Positions 23,596 to 33,400 of a stretch of 64,000 bases of DNA are shown piece after piece (the stretch's first letter is position 1; each line of letters begins with the position of its first letter). The stretch is from Streptomyces antimycoticus. Its GTDB lineage: Bacteria; Actinomycetota; Actinomycetes; Streptomycetales; Streptomycetaceae. The position numbers and the translations under genes were made by a program. The stretch covers positions 1,736,001 to 1,800,000 of the forward strand of contig NZ_BJHV01000001.1 of NCBI RefSeq assembly GCF_005405925.1. Reading direction: 5' to 3'. Below the pieces are notes generated by a model that searched no databases, had not been told where the DNA came from, and was given only the letters and a program-made list of their open reading frames with translations.

Positions 23596-26355
23596 TCAGG
23601 ACGAGAGGGCGGTCAGCCGTCGCCGGTCGTGGGGTGACGAACGGCGGTCCAGCCGCTCTTCCAGACGATCCCGGGCCGCGTCGCAACGCCCTGCGGACAC
23701 CAGCGCGAACAGCAGTGTCTCCTCGACGATCTCGCGCTGCGCCGCGCTGCCACCGACACCGGGGAGCCGTGGCAGCAGCCGCTCCAAACCGCGTGCCGCC
23801 TCGGTCCAGCGCTCTTCGAGGATGTCCTCGAACGCCGTGCACAGCGGGGCGATGACGCTCCGCTGCACCTCATCGGCGCGCAGGGCATGGACCCGCAGCC
23901 GCCGCAGCCCCGGCAGGTCGCCCGCGGCGGTGAGGGCGATGGCGGCGTGCAGGGCGACGAACGCGGTGGCCGGACGCTCCAGGACGTCCACGGGAGCCGT
24001 GTCCAGGACGTCGCCGATCGGGAACGGCCCCTGCCACGCGCCCGCCAGCCGGGCTCGCCACAGCAGCGAACCGGAGTCGACCAGGGCGCGGACCCCGTCC
24101 ACCTTCCCGGGGGACAGTTGCTCCGCCCACCGGCGGCGGACCGCCACCGTGTCCTCGAGGGCGAGTTCGTGCAGGGCGGCGTGCCAGGAGAAGTGGGCGC
24201 GGTGGGTACCGCCCCGGCCCTGGTGGGCCAGCCATCGCCCGAGTCGCTCACGGCCCGCCTCGTGGTCGCCGCGCTCATAGTGCACATGGGCCAGGGCGTG
24301 CATCGCGTGCCCGGAGGCTGGTTCGGCGGCCAGGGCCTGCTCGGCCAGGGCTCCGGCCTCGTCGTAACGCCCCTCCTCCTGGCGCATGAAGGCGAGCAGG
24401 GACGTGTGGAACCAGCTCTCCCCGTGCGCCGGGGCGGTCCGCTCGACCACGCGCAGCGCGGTGGTGCCGTCGAGGTCGCGCAGACCGGAGAAGGCGATGG
24501 TGGGCACCGCGACGGCGAGCCCCAGCGCATCGCCCGGGTACTCCTCCAGGTGGCGCAGGAGGGCGGCGTCGCCGTCCGCGGGCGTATGCAGGACACGGCG
24601 GGAGACGACGTCCACGAAGGAGCGCTCGTAGTCGTCGGCCCGCTCGCGCACCGCGCGCCGGGCATCGGCCAGGGCCCGGGAGACGTCCACGTCGGCCCCG
24701 CACTCATGGCCGATGAGCGCGAGCGCGGCATGGCCGAGGGCGAATCCGGGGTCGAGCGCCACGGAGCGGCGGAGCGCCTGCGGGGCCCCGGCCCGAACCT
24801 TGAGCAGCCGGTCCACCCCGAGACGGTAGGCGGTGGCGGCGGCCGCGTGCGTACTGAGGGGGAAACCGGAGGCGTCCGTGGGCCGACGTGTCCGGCGCCG
24901 GGCGGGGCCGCCACCGGCGGGGAGGGCGGGGGCCGTCCACGGGTCGAGGACGGCCTCGGCGATGGTGGCGGCCTGTGCGCGGATCTCCGGGATGGCGGTC
25001 GTCTCCCACAACTCGCCACGGCGGGGGGCGCCGAGGGTCCACAGCGGGCGGGTGGTGCTGCCGTCGGCGCCGTGCAACCGTCCGTCGTCGGTGGCGACGC
25101 CCATGCTCAGCGGGCCGGGCATCGCGGCGCCCTGGTCGAGCAGGCTCCGCCACAGCGGGTCGGCCGTGTCCGACAGCCGCAGGCCCGGCCCCGTACAGTC
25201 CACCACCCAGCCCACGGGCAGTGTTCGCGGGCCGTCGCCGGTGGTGAGGGAGACCGTCAGGGAGCCGTCGGGCCGCGCCGAGGCGGCGTCGAGCCGCCCC
25301 TGGTAGGTCCGCATCCGCCGGGTGCGGCGCATACGCCCCACCGCCTCCGCGGTGGCCGGGGGCATACGGTGGCGGTGGGTGTTCCACAAGGAGCCGTACT
25401 GTGCCACGAACTCGGCCCGCTCCTCGGTGGACATCGACGCCCAGATCTCGGCCGTGACCGGGCGCAGCCCGTCCACCGCGGGCCGCCAGTCGCCGTGCGT
25501 TTGCATGACACGGCCGATGTGCTGACGTACCGCGGCGCGCAGCGCGGGCAGGGACAGGCCGTGCAGTGGTGTCGTACACGCGGCGACGGGCAGCGGGTCC
25601 ACCGCATGCGCCTGCGGCAGCAGTCCGCCACGGGAGACGGTGTGCACCGTGCGGCCGGGGCGGTCGAGCGTCATGGCGATGTCCACCGAGGTCAGCCCGG
25701 TGCCGACGAGGAGGACATCCTCCTTGTCGCCCTGGCCGAGGGCGGCGTCCAGGGCGCCCGGCGCCCAGGGGTCGGCGATGAAGCGGTCGTTGCCGCGCAG
25801 GGCCGCGGGCGCCCATTCGGCGTTGGCGCGGGACGGCCCGGTGGCCAGCACCACGCGGTGCGCATCGACGGTCCGGCCGTCGGCGAGCTCCAGCCGGGCC
25901 GTCGGGTCCCCGCCGGGGAGGGTGGTCCAGCGGCAGCCGGTGGCGCGGGTGCGCAGCCGGCGGACGGTGACGACGCCCTGCGCCGCCATGATCGCTCGCC
26001 CGAGGGTGTCGGCGAGGTAGGCGCCGTAGCGGTAGCGCTCCGCGAAGTCGCCGCCGCGCACGCCCGGTTCGCCGTGGTGGCACAGCCACCGCACGAAGTG
26101 TCCCGGGTCGTCGGGGTAGCAGCTCATCTTGCCCGCGGGCACATTGAGGCGGTGGCGCGGGTCGAGGGTGGAATAGGCGATGCCGCGCCCCGCCTCCGGG
26201 GCCGGGTCGATCAGCAGGAGTTCGAACGGGGTACGGCGGCGGGCCGCGGTCTCGCAGAGCTGGATCGCCACCAGCGCACCGGCGGCGCCCGCGCCCACGA
26301 TGGCGACGGTCCTCGTACACGGCCCTGACGTCGTACACGGCTCTGGCGATGCCAT
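23596..26355 (-). CDS. FAD/NAD(P)-binding protein fused to a TTC38-type TPR protein
   Basis: A 919-residue two-part protein. Residues 15 to about 490 are a Rossmann flavoprotein: VAIVGAGAAG (GxGxxG at 21-26), APEAGRGIAYSTLDPRHRLNVPAG typical of the NAD_binding_9/HpnW-like family, VVLATGPSRANAEW, then DCTGPGLRLSDTA. After a Pro/Arg linker, about residue 515 begins a complete TTC38-like TPR protein (DASGFPLSTHAAAATAYRLGVDRLL...HAMHALAHVHYERGD). In related actinomycetes these usually look like separate proteins, so the in-frame fusion is unusual. AGGAGG sits six bases before ATG 26355. It is divergent from an Rrf2 regulator. Substrate is unknown. Confidence 0.82.
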   Translation of the reverse strand: MASPEPCTTSGPCTRTVAIVGAGAAGALVAIQLCETAARRRTPFELLLIDPAPEAGRGIAYSTLDPRHRLNVPAGKMSCYPDDPGHFVRWLCHHGEPGVRGGDFAERYRYGAYLADTLGRAIMAAQGVVTVRRLRTRATGCRWTTLPGGDPTARLELADGRTVDAHRVVLATGPSRANAEWAPAALRGNDRFIADPWAPGALDAALGQGDKEDVLLVGTGLTSVDIAMTLDRPGRTVHTVSRGGLLPQAHAVDPLPVAACTTPLHGLSLPALRAAVRQHIGRVMQTHGDWRPAVDGLRPVTAEIWASMSTEERAEFVAQYGSLWNTHRHRMPPATAEAVGRMRRTRRMRTYQGRLDAASARPDGSLTVSLTTGDGPRTLPVGWVVDCTGPGLRLSDTADPLWRSLLDQGAAMPGPLSMGVATDDGRLHGADGSTTRPLWTLGAPRRGELWETTAIPEIRAQAATIAEAVLDPWTAPALPAGGGPARRRTRRPTDASGFPLSTHAAAATAYRLGVDRLLKVRAGAPQALRRSVALDPGFALGHAALALIGHECGADVDVSRALADARRAVRERADDYERSFVDVVSRRVLHTPADGDAALLRHLEEYPGDALGLAVAVPTIAFSGLRDLDGTTALRVVERTAPAHGESWFHTSLLAFMRQEEGRYDEAGALAEQALAAEPASGHAMHALAHVHYERGDHEAGRERLGRWLAHQGRGGTHRAHFSWHAALHELALEDTVAVRRRWAEQLSPGKVDGVRALVDSGSLLWRARLAGAWQGPFPIGDVLDTAPVDVLERPATAFVALHAAIALTAAGDLPGLRRLRVHALRADEVQRSVIAPLCTAFEDILEERWTEAARGLERLLPRLPGVGGSAAQREIVEETLLFALVSAGRCDAARDRLEERLDRRSSPHDRRRLTALSS

Positions 26356-26439
26356 GTGATACCTCCTGCTTCCCGGGAACCGGCGACCGAGCAGAACCGG
26401 TGCCCCGCTCACGCAACCGGTACCGTAGCCAGCTAAGTG

Positions 26440-26461
26440 CACCAATTCAATGAACTTGGTG
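26440..26461. promoter_or_regulatory. Palindrome between the FAD-TPR and Rrf2 genes
   Basis: CACCAA (26440-26445) and TTGGTG (26456-26461) flank an AT-rich centre with an inner TTCA/TGAA dyad. It lies 85 bases before one start and 105 before the other, a likely Rrf2 operator. Confidence 0.55.
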
Positions 26462-26565
26462 AACTCATGGAAGAACGGCGGTGAGCCCTTGGCCGGAGGC
26501 CGGTGCCCAAGCCGGTGGTTTGGTGCCTCGGCCTATGAAACGGACGTGCGTGATAACTTGCCCAG

Positions 26566-27030
26566 GTGCGGATCACAGCCAAGTCGGACTATGCCGTCCG
26601 GGCGATGGCCGAACTGGCGGCCGCGGAGGGCTCACCCCTGACCGCCGAGCAGGTGGCGACCCGGCAGGACATTCCACTGCGTTTCCTCTTCGGCATCCTG
26701 CGGGAGCTGCGCCTGGCCCATCTGGTGCGCAGTGTGCGGGGCCCTGAAGGGGGATATCTGCTGGCGCGCCCGGCGAAGGAGATCACCCTCGCCGACGCGA
26801 TCCGCGCCATGGACGGCCCGCTGGCCAACGTACGGGATGTGGGCCTCAGCGGTCTGGAGTACCCGGGAGCGGCGGCGGTGCTCCCCGATGTGTGGCGCGC
26901 GGTGCGGGCGAGTCTGCGGCAGGTGCTGGAGAAGACCACCTTCGCGGATCTCGCCGCCGGTGAACTGCCCCCGCTGGTCCAGGCGCGGGCCCGCGAATAC
27001 CTCGACGACGTCCGCCACTACGACACGTGA
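26566..27030 (+). CDS. Rrf2-family transcriptional regulator lacking cluster cysteines
   Basis: A 154-residue winged-helix regulator. The N-terminus MRITAKSDYAVRAMAELA and the wing VRGPEGGYLLARPAKEITLADAIRAMDG are classic Rrf2. IscR and NsrR use three cysteines near residues 90-105 to hold an Fe-S cluster; this protein contains no cysteine at all, so it must sense something else or act without a cluster. GTG 26566 gives the exact family N-terminus. It is divergent from the FAD-TPR gene, its probable target. Confidence 0.9.
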   Translation: MRITAKSDYAVRAMAELAAAEGSPLTAEQVATRQDIPLRFLFGILRELRLAHLVRSVRGPEGGYLLARPAKEITLADAIRAMDGPLANVRDVGLSGLEYPGAAAVLPDVWRAVRASLRQVLEKTTFADLAAGELPPLVQARAREYLDDVRHYDT

Positions 27031-27100
27031 CCGCCCGGGGCCGACCGGCCTCGACCTCTCGCTGCTCCCGCCTTCCAGCCAAGGCAGTTCACCGACGGGT

Positions 27101-27123
27101 GCCCCGCCCGGAGCGGGCGGGGC
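27101..27123. terminator. Bidirectional terminator
   Basis: Perfect 10-bp stem GCCCCGCCCG with its complement and a GAG loop, between the convergent Rrf2 and MFS genes. Confidence 0.75.
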
Positions 27124-27131
27124 GAGGCGGT

Positions 27132-28406
27132 TCAGCCCGGTACGGATTCGCTCTCCTCGACGGTGTCCGCCGACCGCTCGGCGACACGGCCACCGACCGC
27201 GGGAGCGACGAACACCGCCGTGGTGACACACGCGAGGACGGCGAGCATGGCGGTGCGCAGTCCGTAGTGGTCGCCGAGGAATCCCAGGCCCGGTGGCCCC
27301 ACGAGGAAGGCCACGTACCCGATGGTCGCCACCAGGCCGACCCGCGCGGTCTGGTCGGGCCCGGAGCCGCCGGCCGCCGACAGGGCGACGGGAAAGCCGA
27401 GCGATGCGCCCAGCCCCCAGAAGAAGACCGCGACGCCGGCGACCACCGCGCTGTCGGAGAAGACCACCAGAGCGATGCCAAGGGCCGCCGAGATCGCACC
27501 CGCCCGCACGACCGCAGCCTTGCCGAACCGCTCCAGAAAGAAACCGCCCCCGAAGCGACCGACGGTCATGGCGGCGGCGAAGCCGGCGTAGACGAGGGAT
27601 CCGAGAGCGTCGTCGAGTCCGTGGCCGTCCACCATGAGCAGCGGCAGCCAGTCGTTGGCGGCCCCTTCCGCGAGGGCCATGGCCAGGACGATCACACCGA
27701 TCAGCAGGAGTTGCGGGTCCTTCCACATCTTCCGGGCGGAGGTGCGAGGTCCGGCCTTCCCGGGGCCGGGGCTCATGCGCCCGATACCCGCGGGAATGGC
27801 CCTCAGGGCCTGCAGAAGGACAAGGGCGGTGATCAAGGTGATCAGGCCGAGATGCCACGGAACGGGAAAGTTCCGGGCGGTGGCGGCGATGCCGAGCAGG
27901 GCGCCCACCACCGTGCCCAGGCTGAAGCAGCCGTGCAGCGTCGGCAGCACCACCGAGTTCGCTCGTCGCTCGACCTCGACCCCGTCGATATTGATGGCGA
28001 CCTCGGCGGAGCCCATGCCCGCCCCGAAGGCGAAGAGCCCTGCCGTGACCAGCGGCGCCGAGGCCAGCAGCGCACCACCGCCGATGACGGCGGTGCTCGC
28101 CACGACGAGCAGGCTGCCCATCCCGATGACCGGCCGGGTGCCGAACCTGCCCACGAGGGTGCCCGAGCAGAGGATGCCCATCATGGAACCGGCCGACAGG
28201 CCGAAGAGCACCAGCCCCATCTGGGCGGTCGATGCCCCCAACTGGTCCCTGATGTCGGGTGTCCGCGTCACCCACGACGAGATCGAGAGCCCGGGGAGGA
28301 AGAAGAGCAGGAACAGCGATTGCCGCCATCGGCGGGTGGCGAGGCCGAGCTGAGTGGGCGCGGCTTCGGCCACCCGCATGCGCTCGGTATCGGCCACATC
28401 GGTCAT
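27132..28406 (-). CDS. Major facilitator superfamily transporter (YbjJ-like)
   Basis: A 424-residue transporter with about twelve hydrophobic helices in two halves. The first loop carries GTLVGRFGTRPVIG, an MFS motif A form, and the second half repeats it at GGFFLERFGKAAVVRAG. FLPGLSISSWVTRTPDIRDQLG and the AEVAINIDGVEVERR segment point to the YbjJ-type subfamily. Substrate unknown. ATG 28406 is chosen because homology begins just after it. The start overlaps the end of the upstream pseudogene by four bases, suggesting an original sugar-isomerase plus transporter operon. Confidence 0.87.
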   Translation of the reverse strand: MTDVADTERMRVAEAAPTQLGLATRRWRQSLFLLFFLPGLSISSWVTRTPDIRDQLGASTAQMGLVLFGLSAGSMMGILCSGTLVGRFGTRPVIGMGSLLVVASTAVIGGGALLASAPLVTAGLFAFGAGMGSAEVAINIDGVEVERRANSVVLPTLHGCFSLGTVVGALLGIAATARNFPVPWHLGLITLITALVLLQALRAIPAGIGRMSPGPGKAGPRTSARKMWKDPQLLLIGVIVLAMALAEGAANDWLPLLMVDGHGLDDALGSLVYAGFAAAMTVGRFGGGFFLERFGKAAVVRAGAISAALGIALVVFSDSAVVAGVAVFFWGLGASLGFPVALSAAGGSGPDQTARVGLVATIGYVAFLVGPPGLGFLGDHYGLRTAMLAVLACVTTAVFVAPAVGGRVAERSADTVEESESVPG

Positions 28407-28921
28407 GGTGCGTGTGCTCCGATCAGTTCGCTCAGGTACGCGTAGCTCTTGGTGGCCGCTTCCGGGGAGGCGCATTCCACGGAGTGCACCACAGCGTGGT
28501 CGGCCGTGGCGAGTGTGGAGACGATGCGCTCCCAGTCGACGACGCCCTCACCACAGGCGCAGCCGAGCATGCCGCGGACCTTGCCACGGTAGCGGGCGGC
28601 GTCTCGTGCGAGCTGTCCTTGGTGTGCGGGTGGGTGGCCCGGCCGACGATGGTCTCCAGCCACGCGTGCGGGTCGTTGCCGCTGAGGTAGCTGTTGCCGG
28701 TGTCGAGGTTGATGGTCAGCGCCGGACTCTCGATGAGTCCCATGAGCGGTCGAGCGCTCGGGCGTGGCGGTGTACGCGCCGTGGGTCTCGACGGCGACGG
28801 CGATGCCGCGCGGTTCCGCGACCAGGGCGGCCTCCTGGAGCGTGTACCGCATGAGGGTGCAGTTCTCCTCCTCGGTGGTCCAGGACGGCGGTGGCACGTC
28901 GTCGAGCATGATCATGGGGCG
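28403..28921 (-). pseudogene. Truncated, frameshifted sugar phosphate isomerase/epimerase (TIM-barrel)
   Basis: Remnant of a xylose-isomerase-like TIM-barrel enzyme. Pieces in order are MLDDVPPPSWTTEEEN with AVETHGAYTATPER (frame A), then LMGLIESPALTINLDTG and NSYLSGNDPHAWLE (frame B), then RYRGKVRGMLGCACGEG with HSVECASPEAATKSYAYL (frame A). Two missing C bases near 28745-28755 and one missing G near 28610-28620 would restore one frame. The N-terminal 100 or more residues are absent upstream of about 28921, so even the repaired gene is truncated. It directly precedes the MFS gene. Confidence 0.75.
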
Positions 28922-28935
28922 CCGCACTCGGCGGC

Positions 28936-29279
28936 GTGAGGCCACGACGGCCGCGACCGCCGGCCTCACCGTCACGGTGTACTCCGGTCCGGAGTGCCTC
29001 GGCCGGCTCTTCGGCGATGCCCTCGGCTATAGAGGCATGCTCGTCGGCCCGGCGGCGGTCACGTTCCTGGTGGACACGGCCGGTCCGGGCCGGCTCCCGC
29101 TGCTGCCGTTCGTCCTGATGGCCATCGTCATGATCGCCGCGCCACTCCTCATGACCTCCGCCCCGCGGTACGACGACACCGCATCGCCCGGCGCGGCGCC
29201 GCGGGGTGCGGAAGCGGAGCCCGCGCCTGTGGCGACCCGGCCCGCGGACCATCTGGTGGCGGACCACCGGAGCCGGTGA
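28936..29279 (+). pseudogene. Membrane-protein C-terminal fragment (possibly MFS)
   Basis: An open frame with coding-like composition, giving LTVTVYSGPECLGRLFGDALGYRG followed by two hydrophobic stretches (MLVGPAAVTFLVDT and LPFVLMAIVMIAAPLLM) and a Pro/Ala-rich tail. It looks like the last helices of a transporter, but there is no start or upstream part. It abuts the truncated isomerase tail-to-tail in a zone of gene decay. Bases 29280-29423 hold no further gene. Confidence 0.35.
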
Positions 29280-29423
29280 TACGGACAGGGCGGCCGCTGC
29301 CGGAGGCCGCCCGGCGGAACCCCGTGACGCCGTGCTGATCCCCGTTCGCGGGCCCGGACCCGGCGTTCGTGGCCGGGGCAGAAATCGCTCGCCGGCCGGG
29401 CCGCGCACTGCTAGCTTGCGGCC

Positions 29424-30080
29424 GTGGATCTCTTCTCACGCGCGTGGACAGCGTTGCGCACGGCGGTCGCCGAGCTCCCGGACGAGGACTTCGCCCGGCC
29501 CTCCGGCTGTGCCGGCTGGCTCGTACGGGACCTGGTGTGCCACCTGATCATCGATGCCCAGGACGTCCTGATCACCCTCGTGACACCCGCCGAGACGGAA
29601 CCCACGCGCAACGCGGTGACCTACTGGGAGGTCGCCGAAACGCCGCCGACCGGCGACGACCCGCTCGACGCGCTGACCGTCCGGATGGCCGCCGCGTACG
29701 AGGAGCCGTGGCTGCTGAAATTCCACCTCGACGACGTCGGCTCCGCCGCCGGGCGCGCGGCCGAGCTCGCCGACCCGGGGCTGTGGGTCAGCACCCGCGA
29801 GGAGGTGTTCACCGCGGGCGACTACCTCTCCGTGTACGTGCTGGAGTGGACCCTGCACCACCTCGACCTGATCGCACACCTCCCGGGCGCTGCGGGACCG
29901 TCCGCCGAGAGCCTCGCCGGGGCACGCGAGATGCTGGAGCGGATCGCCGGGGCGGCGTTCCCCGCGTCGTGGTCCGACACGGACGCACTTCTGGTCGGCA
30001 CCGGCCGACGAGCCGCGACCGATGCGGAGCGGGCCGAGCTGGCCGAACTGGCCGCGAAATTCCCGGTCTTCCTCGGATAG
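29424..30080 (+). CDS. Maleylpyruvate isomerase N-terminal/DinB-like protein (mycothiol-dependent type)
   Basis: A 218-residue protein of the DinB-like four-helix superfamily. Its N-terminal part (FARPSGCAGWLVRDLVCHLIIDAQDVL) contains the W-x-x-x-D-x-x-x-H pattern of the actinobacterial TIGR03083/maleylpyruvate isomerase group. A second His pair is in LEWTLHHLDLIAHLPG. Such enzymes use mycothiol or bind a divalent metal; the reaction here is unknown. GTG 29424 is the natural start. The gene stands alone. Confidence 0.85.
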   Translation: MDLFSRAWTALRTAVAELPDEDFARPSGCAGWLVRDLVCHLIIDAQDVLITLVTPAETEPTRNAVTYWEVAETPPTGDDPLDALTVRMAAAYEEPWLLKFHLDDVGSAAGRAAELADPGLWVSTREEVFTAGDYLSVYVLEWTLHHLDLIAHLPGAAGPSAESLAGAREMLERIAGAAFPASWSDTDALLVGTGRRAATDAERAELAELAAKFPVFLG

Positions 30081-30156
30081 TCCGCCGGCCGAACGGGCCG
30101 GCCGGTCAGTGTGTGGTGACTGATCGAGCCGCACGCCGCTCTCCCACGCGTCCGCG

Positions 30157-30396
30157 GTGTCCGCGTCGCGCGGCGAAGAGGCCCGGCGGCGTCTGGAGGC
30201 CCTGAGCGCACGGGAGTTGGAGGTGCTCGCGCTGCTCGGCGAGGGGCTGTCGAACGCCGACGCCCGTGAGCGGATCCACATCAGCGAGGCGACGGTGAAG
30301 ACGTATGTCAGCCGGATCCTGACGAAGTCGCACGGTGAGAACCGGGTGCAGGCGGCGCTGCCGGCGCGGGACGCGGAGCTGGGCACCACGCGTTGA
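30157..30396 (+). pseudogene. LuxR-type HTH fragment of a response regulator or large LuxR protein
   Basis: Seventy-nine codons encoding only a C-terminal LuxR/NarL HTH: LSARELEVLALLGEGLSNADARERIHISEATVKTYVSRIL then a degraded tail (TKSHGENRVQAALPARDAEL). The receiver domain expected in NarL-type regulators is absent upstream, and the second half departs from consensus. Probably a remnant, though a stand-alone HTH protein is possible. Confidence 0.6.
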
Positions 30397-30407
30397 CGCC
30401 GTGGGCG

Positions 30408-33400
30408 TCATCCCGCGCGCCGGGCCGCCGGGTTGCCCTGGTGGGTGAAGGCAGCCCAGAGGTGGATGCGGTCGAGGTCGGTGCGGACGGCTTCGTCGCA
30501 GAGTTCACCGTGGAGGGTGGGCGGTGGCTCGCGCCGCGGGTTGAGCATCCAGAGCTGGGCCGCGCGCAGGGCGTCCACCGGGGCGAGGCGCTGTCTGGTG
30601 ACGAAGTCGTGGAAGACGGCCATCATCAGGGCCGTCGTGGCGTCGTGGACGGCCCAGCGCGAGCCGATGACATCGGCCGCACCGCGGGCGATCAGGGCGG
30701 TGGACAGGGTCAGGGCCTCGTCGTGGTCGCGGGTGCTCAGGTCCGTCTCGCAGGCGCTGAGCACCACCAACGGGCCCGCGGCGTCCGGCTGCCCGGTGGC
30801 CGCGCCGTCCAGGAGGCGGGCCACGGTCAGGCGTCCGGCGTCCTCGGGACCGGCCGGCGGGGCGGCGAGCCACAGTGCCGAACGCGTGGGATCCGGACCG
30901 GCCAGGGCGTGGCAGGTGATGTGCAGGACGGCGACCGGGGAGCCACCGCCGGGCAGAACGGCGAGAATGTCCTCGGGGGTGCCCGGCGCGTCGCCGGCGC
31001 CGGCCGTGGGGAACTCGCCGTAACGGAGGCCGTCGGGGTAGCAGGCCGCGTGCAGCGCCTCCGCCTCGATCTCGGCCCATACGAGGCTGAGTTCGGGGTC
31101 GGCGACCAGCACCTGCCCGGCGGTGGCGGGCAGCCGGTCCCGGGTCGCGGCCCGCAGGAACTCGGCGCCGGAGGGCGCGTAGCTGAGCACCGCGTCCTCG
31201 CAGGCGTACCGGTGCTCGCGCCCGGCAATCCCGTACGGGGTGCGGGCCGCGTGCCAGGCGACCGCGCCGAGGGGCCCGCAGGGCACCAGCACGATCCGCG
31301 GCGGCCGGTGGAGCGGGCCCACGGCTGCCAGGACGGGGCCCATCGCGGCGGGCCAGGCCCAGTCGCACAGGTCGCGCAACGCCGCTTCCCACCGCTCGTC
31401 CCGCTCCATCTGCGGGCCCGCGTCGGCCGGGGCGTCGGCGGCTGGTCGGGAGCGCCGGGCGGTGGCGTCGAGGTAGCGCTCCAGTGGCGGGCTGCCGGGG
31501 GTGAGCAGCGGCAGCTTCAGGACGGTGGGCTGCGCGTCGCCGGCGCCGGGGCGGAGGATCAGAGCGAGGCCGGGCATGCCGGGGCGCTGCCCGGGGACGA
31601 GGTAGACGAGCGCATCGGCCCCGGCGGCGGTCAGACCGGCCCTCAGTGACGGCAGATCCGGGGGGCCGAGCAGTTTCCAGGCGTCCGCGCCGCTGCCCGC
31701 GCCCAGCGCTTCCAGTGCCCTGCGCCGCAGCGTGCCCGGGATCTGCGGCCCGGTGGACTGATCGCTCGGCGTGGCCGGGGTGCCGGGCTGAAGCGGGTCC
31801 GCGGTATCGGGCTGGGGCGCGTCCGCGGCGACCTCGGCGCGCCACTGCCGGGCCAGATCCGGGTGTCCCCGGGCTTCGAGGAGTTCGGGAATGCCACGGG
31901 ACGCGGCCGCGGCCCGCAACACCAGGGCCCGGCCCAGTTCCAGCGCGTCCACCGCGTCGGCCGGGCGGTCACACACGGTGGTCCAGTAGGCCAGCCACAG
32001 CGCCTGTGCCGACCCGAAGCGGGCCACGGACAGGCCGTGCTCGGAACCGAGTTGGAGGAGAACGTCGGCGGACAGCCTGACCAGCGCCTCGCTTCTGGTG
32101 GCCAGGGCGGCCTCCCGGTCCTCCTTGGTCCTGGGACCGCCGCGCTCACGGCGCAGCCAATGCGCTTCGGAGAGCTGGGTCAGGGCGTCGGCGGAGTGCG
32201 GCAAGCCGTTTCCCCGGGCGAACATCCCGCGGACCTGGGACAGCTCGGCGATGCACACGTCGAGCAGGTCCGGGTCGTCGAGGTGGCGGGCCGCGTGCAG
32301 CAGGGCCCGGCCGAGCTGATACCGCAGCCGGAGTTCCTCGCGGGTGGTGGGCTGCGGTCCTTCGAGGATCCGGTGGACCTCCGCGATGGCCTCATCGGCG
32401 GCGTCCCGGCTGGGCTCGATCATGACCAGCCGGATCAGCGCGGAGGCGCGCAGGGCGGGGAAGTACGGTCTGAGCATGGGGGCGATCCGCCGGGAGTCGG
32501 TCCCCACGACCTCCCGCAGATACCAGGCCGCGGCGCGGAATTCCTCCGGATCCTGGCTGCGGGCGGCCTGTTCCTGATGCACCTCGGCCAGGGTGCTGGC
32601 GAGGGTGAAGCGGTTCTCCTGGTCGGGCGACAGGGTGGCGTACAGGCCGGTCAGCTCCTCGACCAGGCGCGGCAGCACGGTGGGATCCCCGCTGCGGCGG
32701 GCCAGCGCCAGGTCGTTCTGGGCGGCGAACACCACCAGGGTGAGCTTGTTCGTCGGTGTCAGTGAGTCATCGCCCTCGCTGGCGGCGCGCAATTCCCTGC
32801 CCATCGTCCGGGCGGCGTCGGCGGTCCGAAGGCTGCCCCCGAGTGTCGCCGCCTCATGGACGAGCCCGGCCAGGCCGGTGGCCAGGGTACGACGGGCGGC
32901 CGTGGCCCTCTCACCGTCCCCTGGCGAGGTGGCCATCATCTCCCGAAGCCGGGCGGCGCTGGTCTCCAGGTGTGCCAGATCACCGGTCTGGGACACCCGT
33001 ACGCCATCGACCAGAGCGGTCACCTGCTGCTCCAGACCGAAGTACCCCGGGCCGCCGGGACGGTCGTCGGGGTCCGGCCCCGGCTCCGACATGGCCTCGT
33101 CCACCTCGTCGAAGTCCATCGTGCCGGGCACCAGGAGGTTGGCGTGCACCAACAGGACGGCGTGCAGCTTGGCGATGCGGGCCCGTTCGGGTGTGTGGTC
33201 CGGCAGCTCCCGCAGGGCCCGCCGGGCGACGTCCGCGCCGTGACGGACACGCGGGGCCAGCGCCCGGGGGTCGCCCTCGCCCGATCTGAGCCCGGTCAGC
33301 AGCTCGCGCAGCGGCGCGAAGGCCGGTCGGTCCAGGCCGAGGGCCGCCAGTTCCCCGTCGGCCTCCTCGGGGGAGACCGCGGCGCGGTCCGCGGTCCTGT

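Noticed and set aside
23887..26328. 813-codon plus-strand frame opposite the FAD-TPR fusion
   Set aside because: GC-driven shadow frame; the opposite strand has the GxGxxG, DCTG and TPR features.
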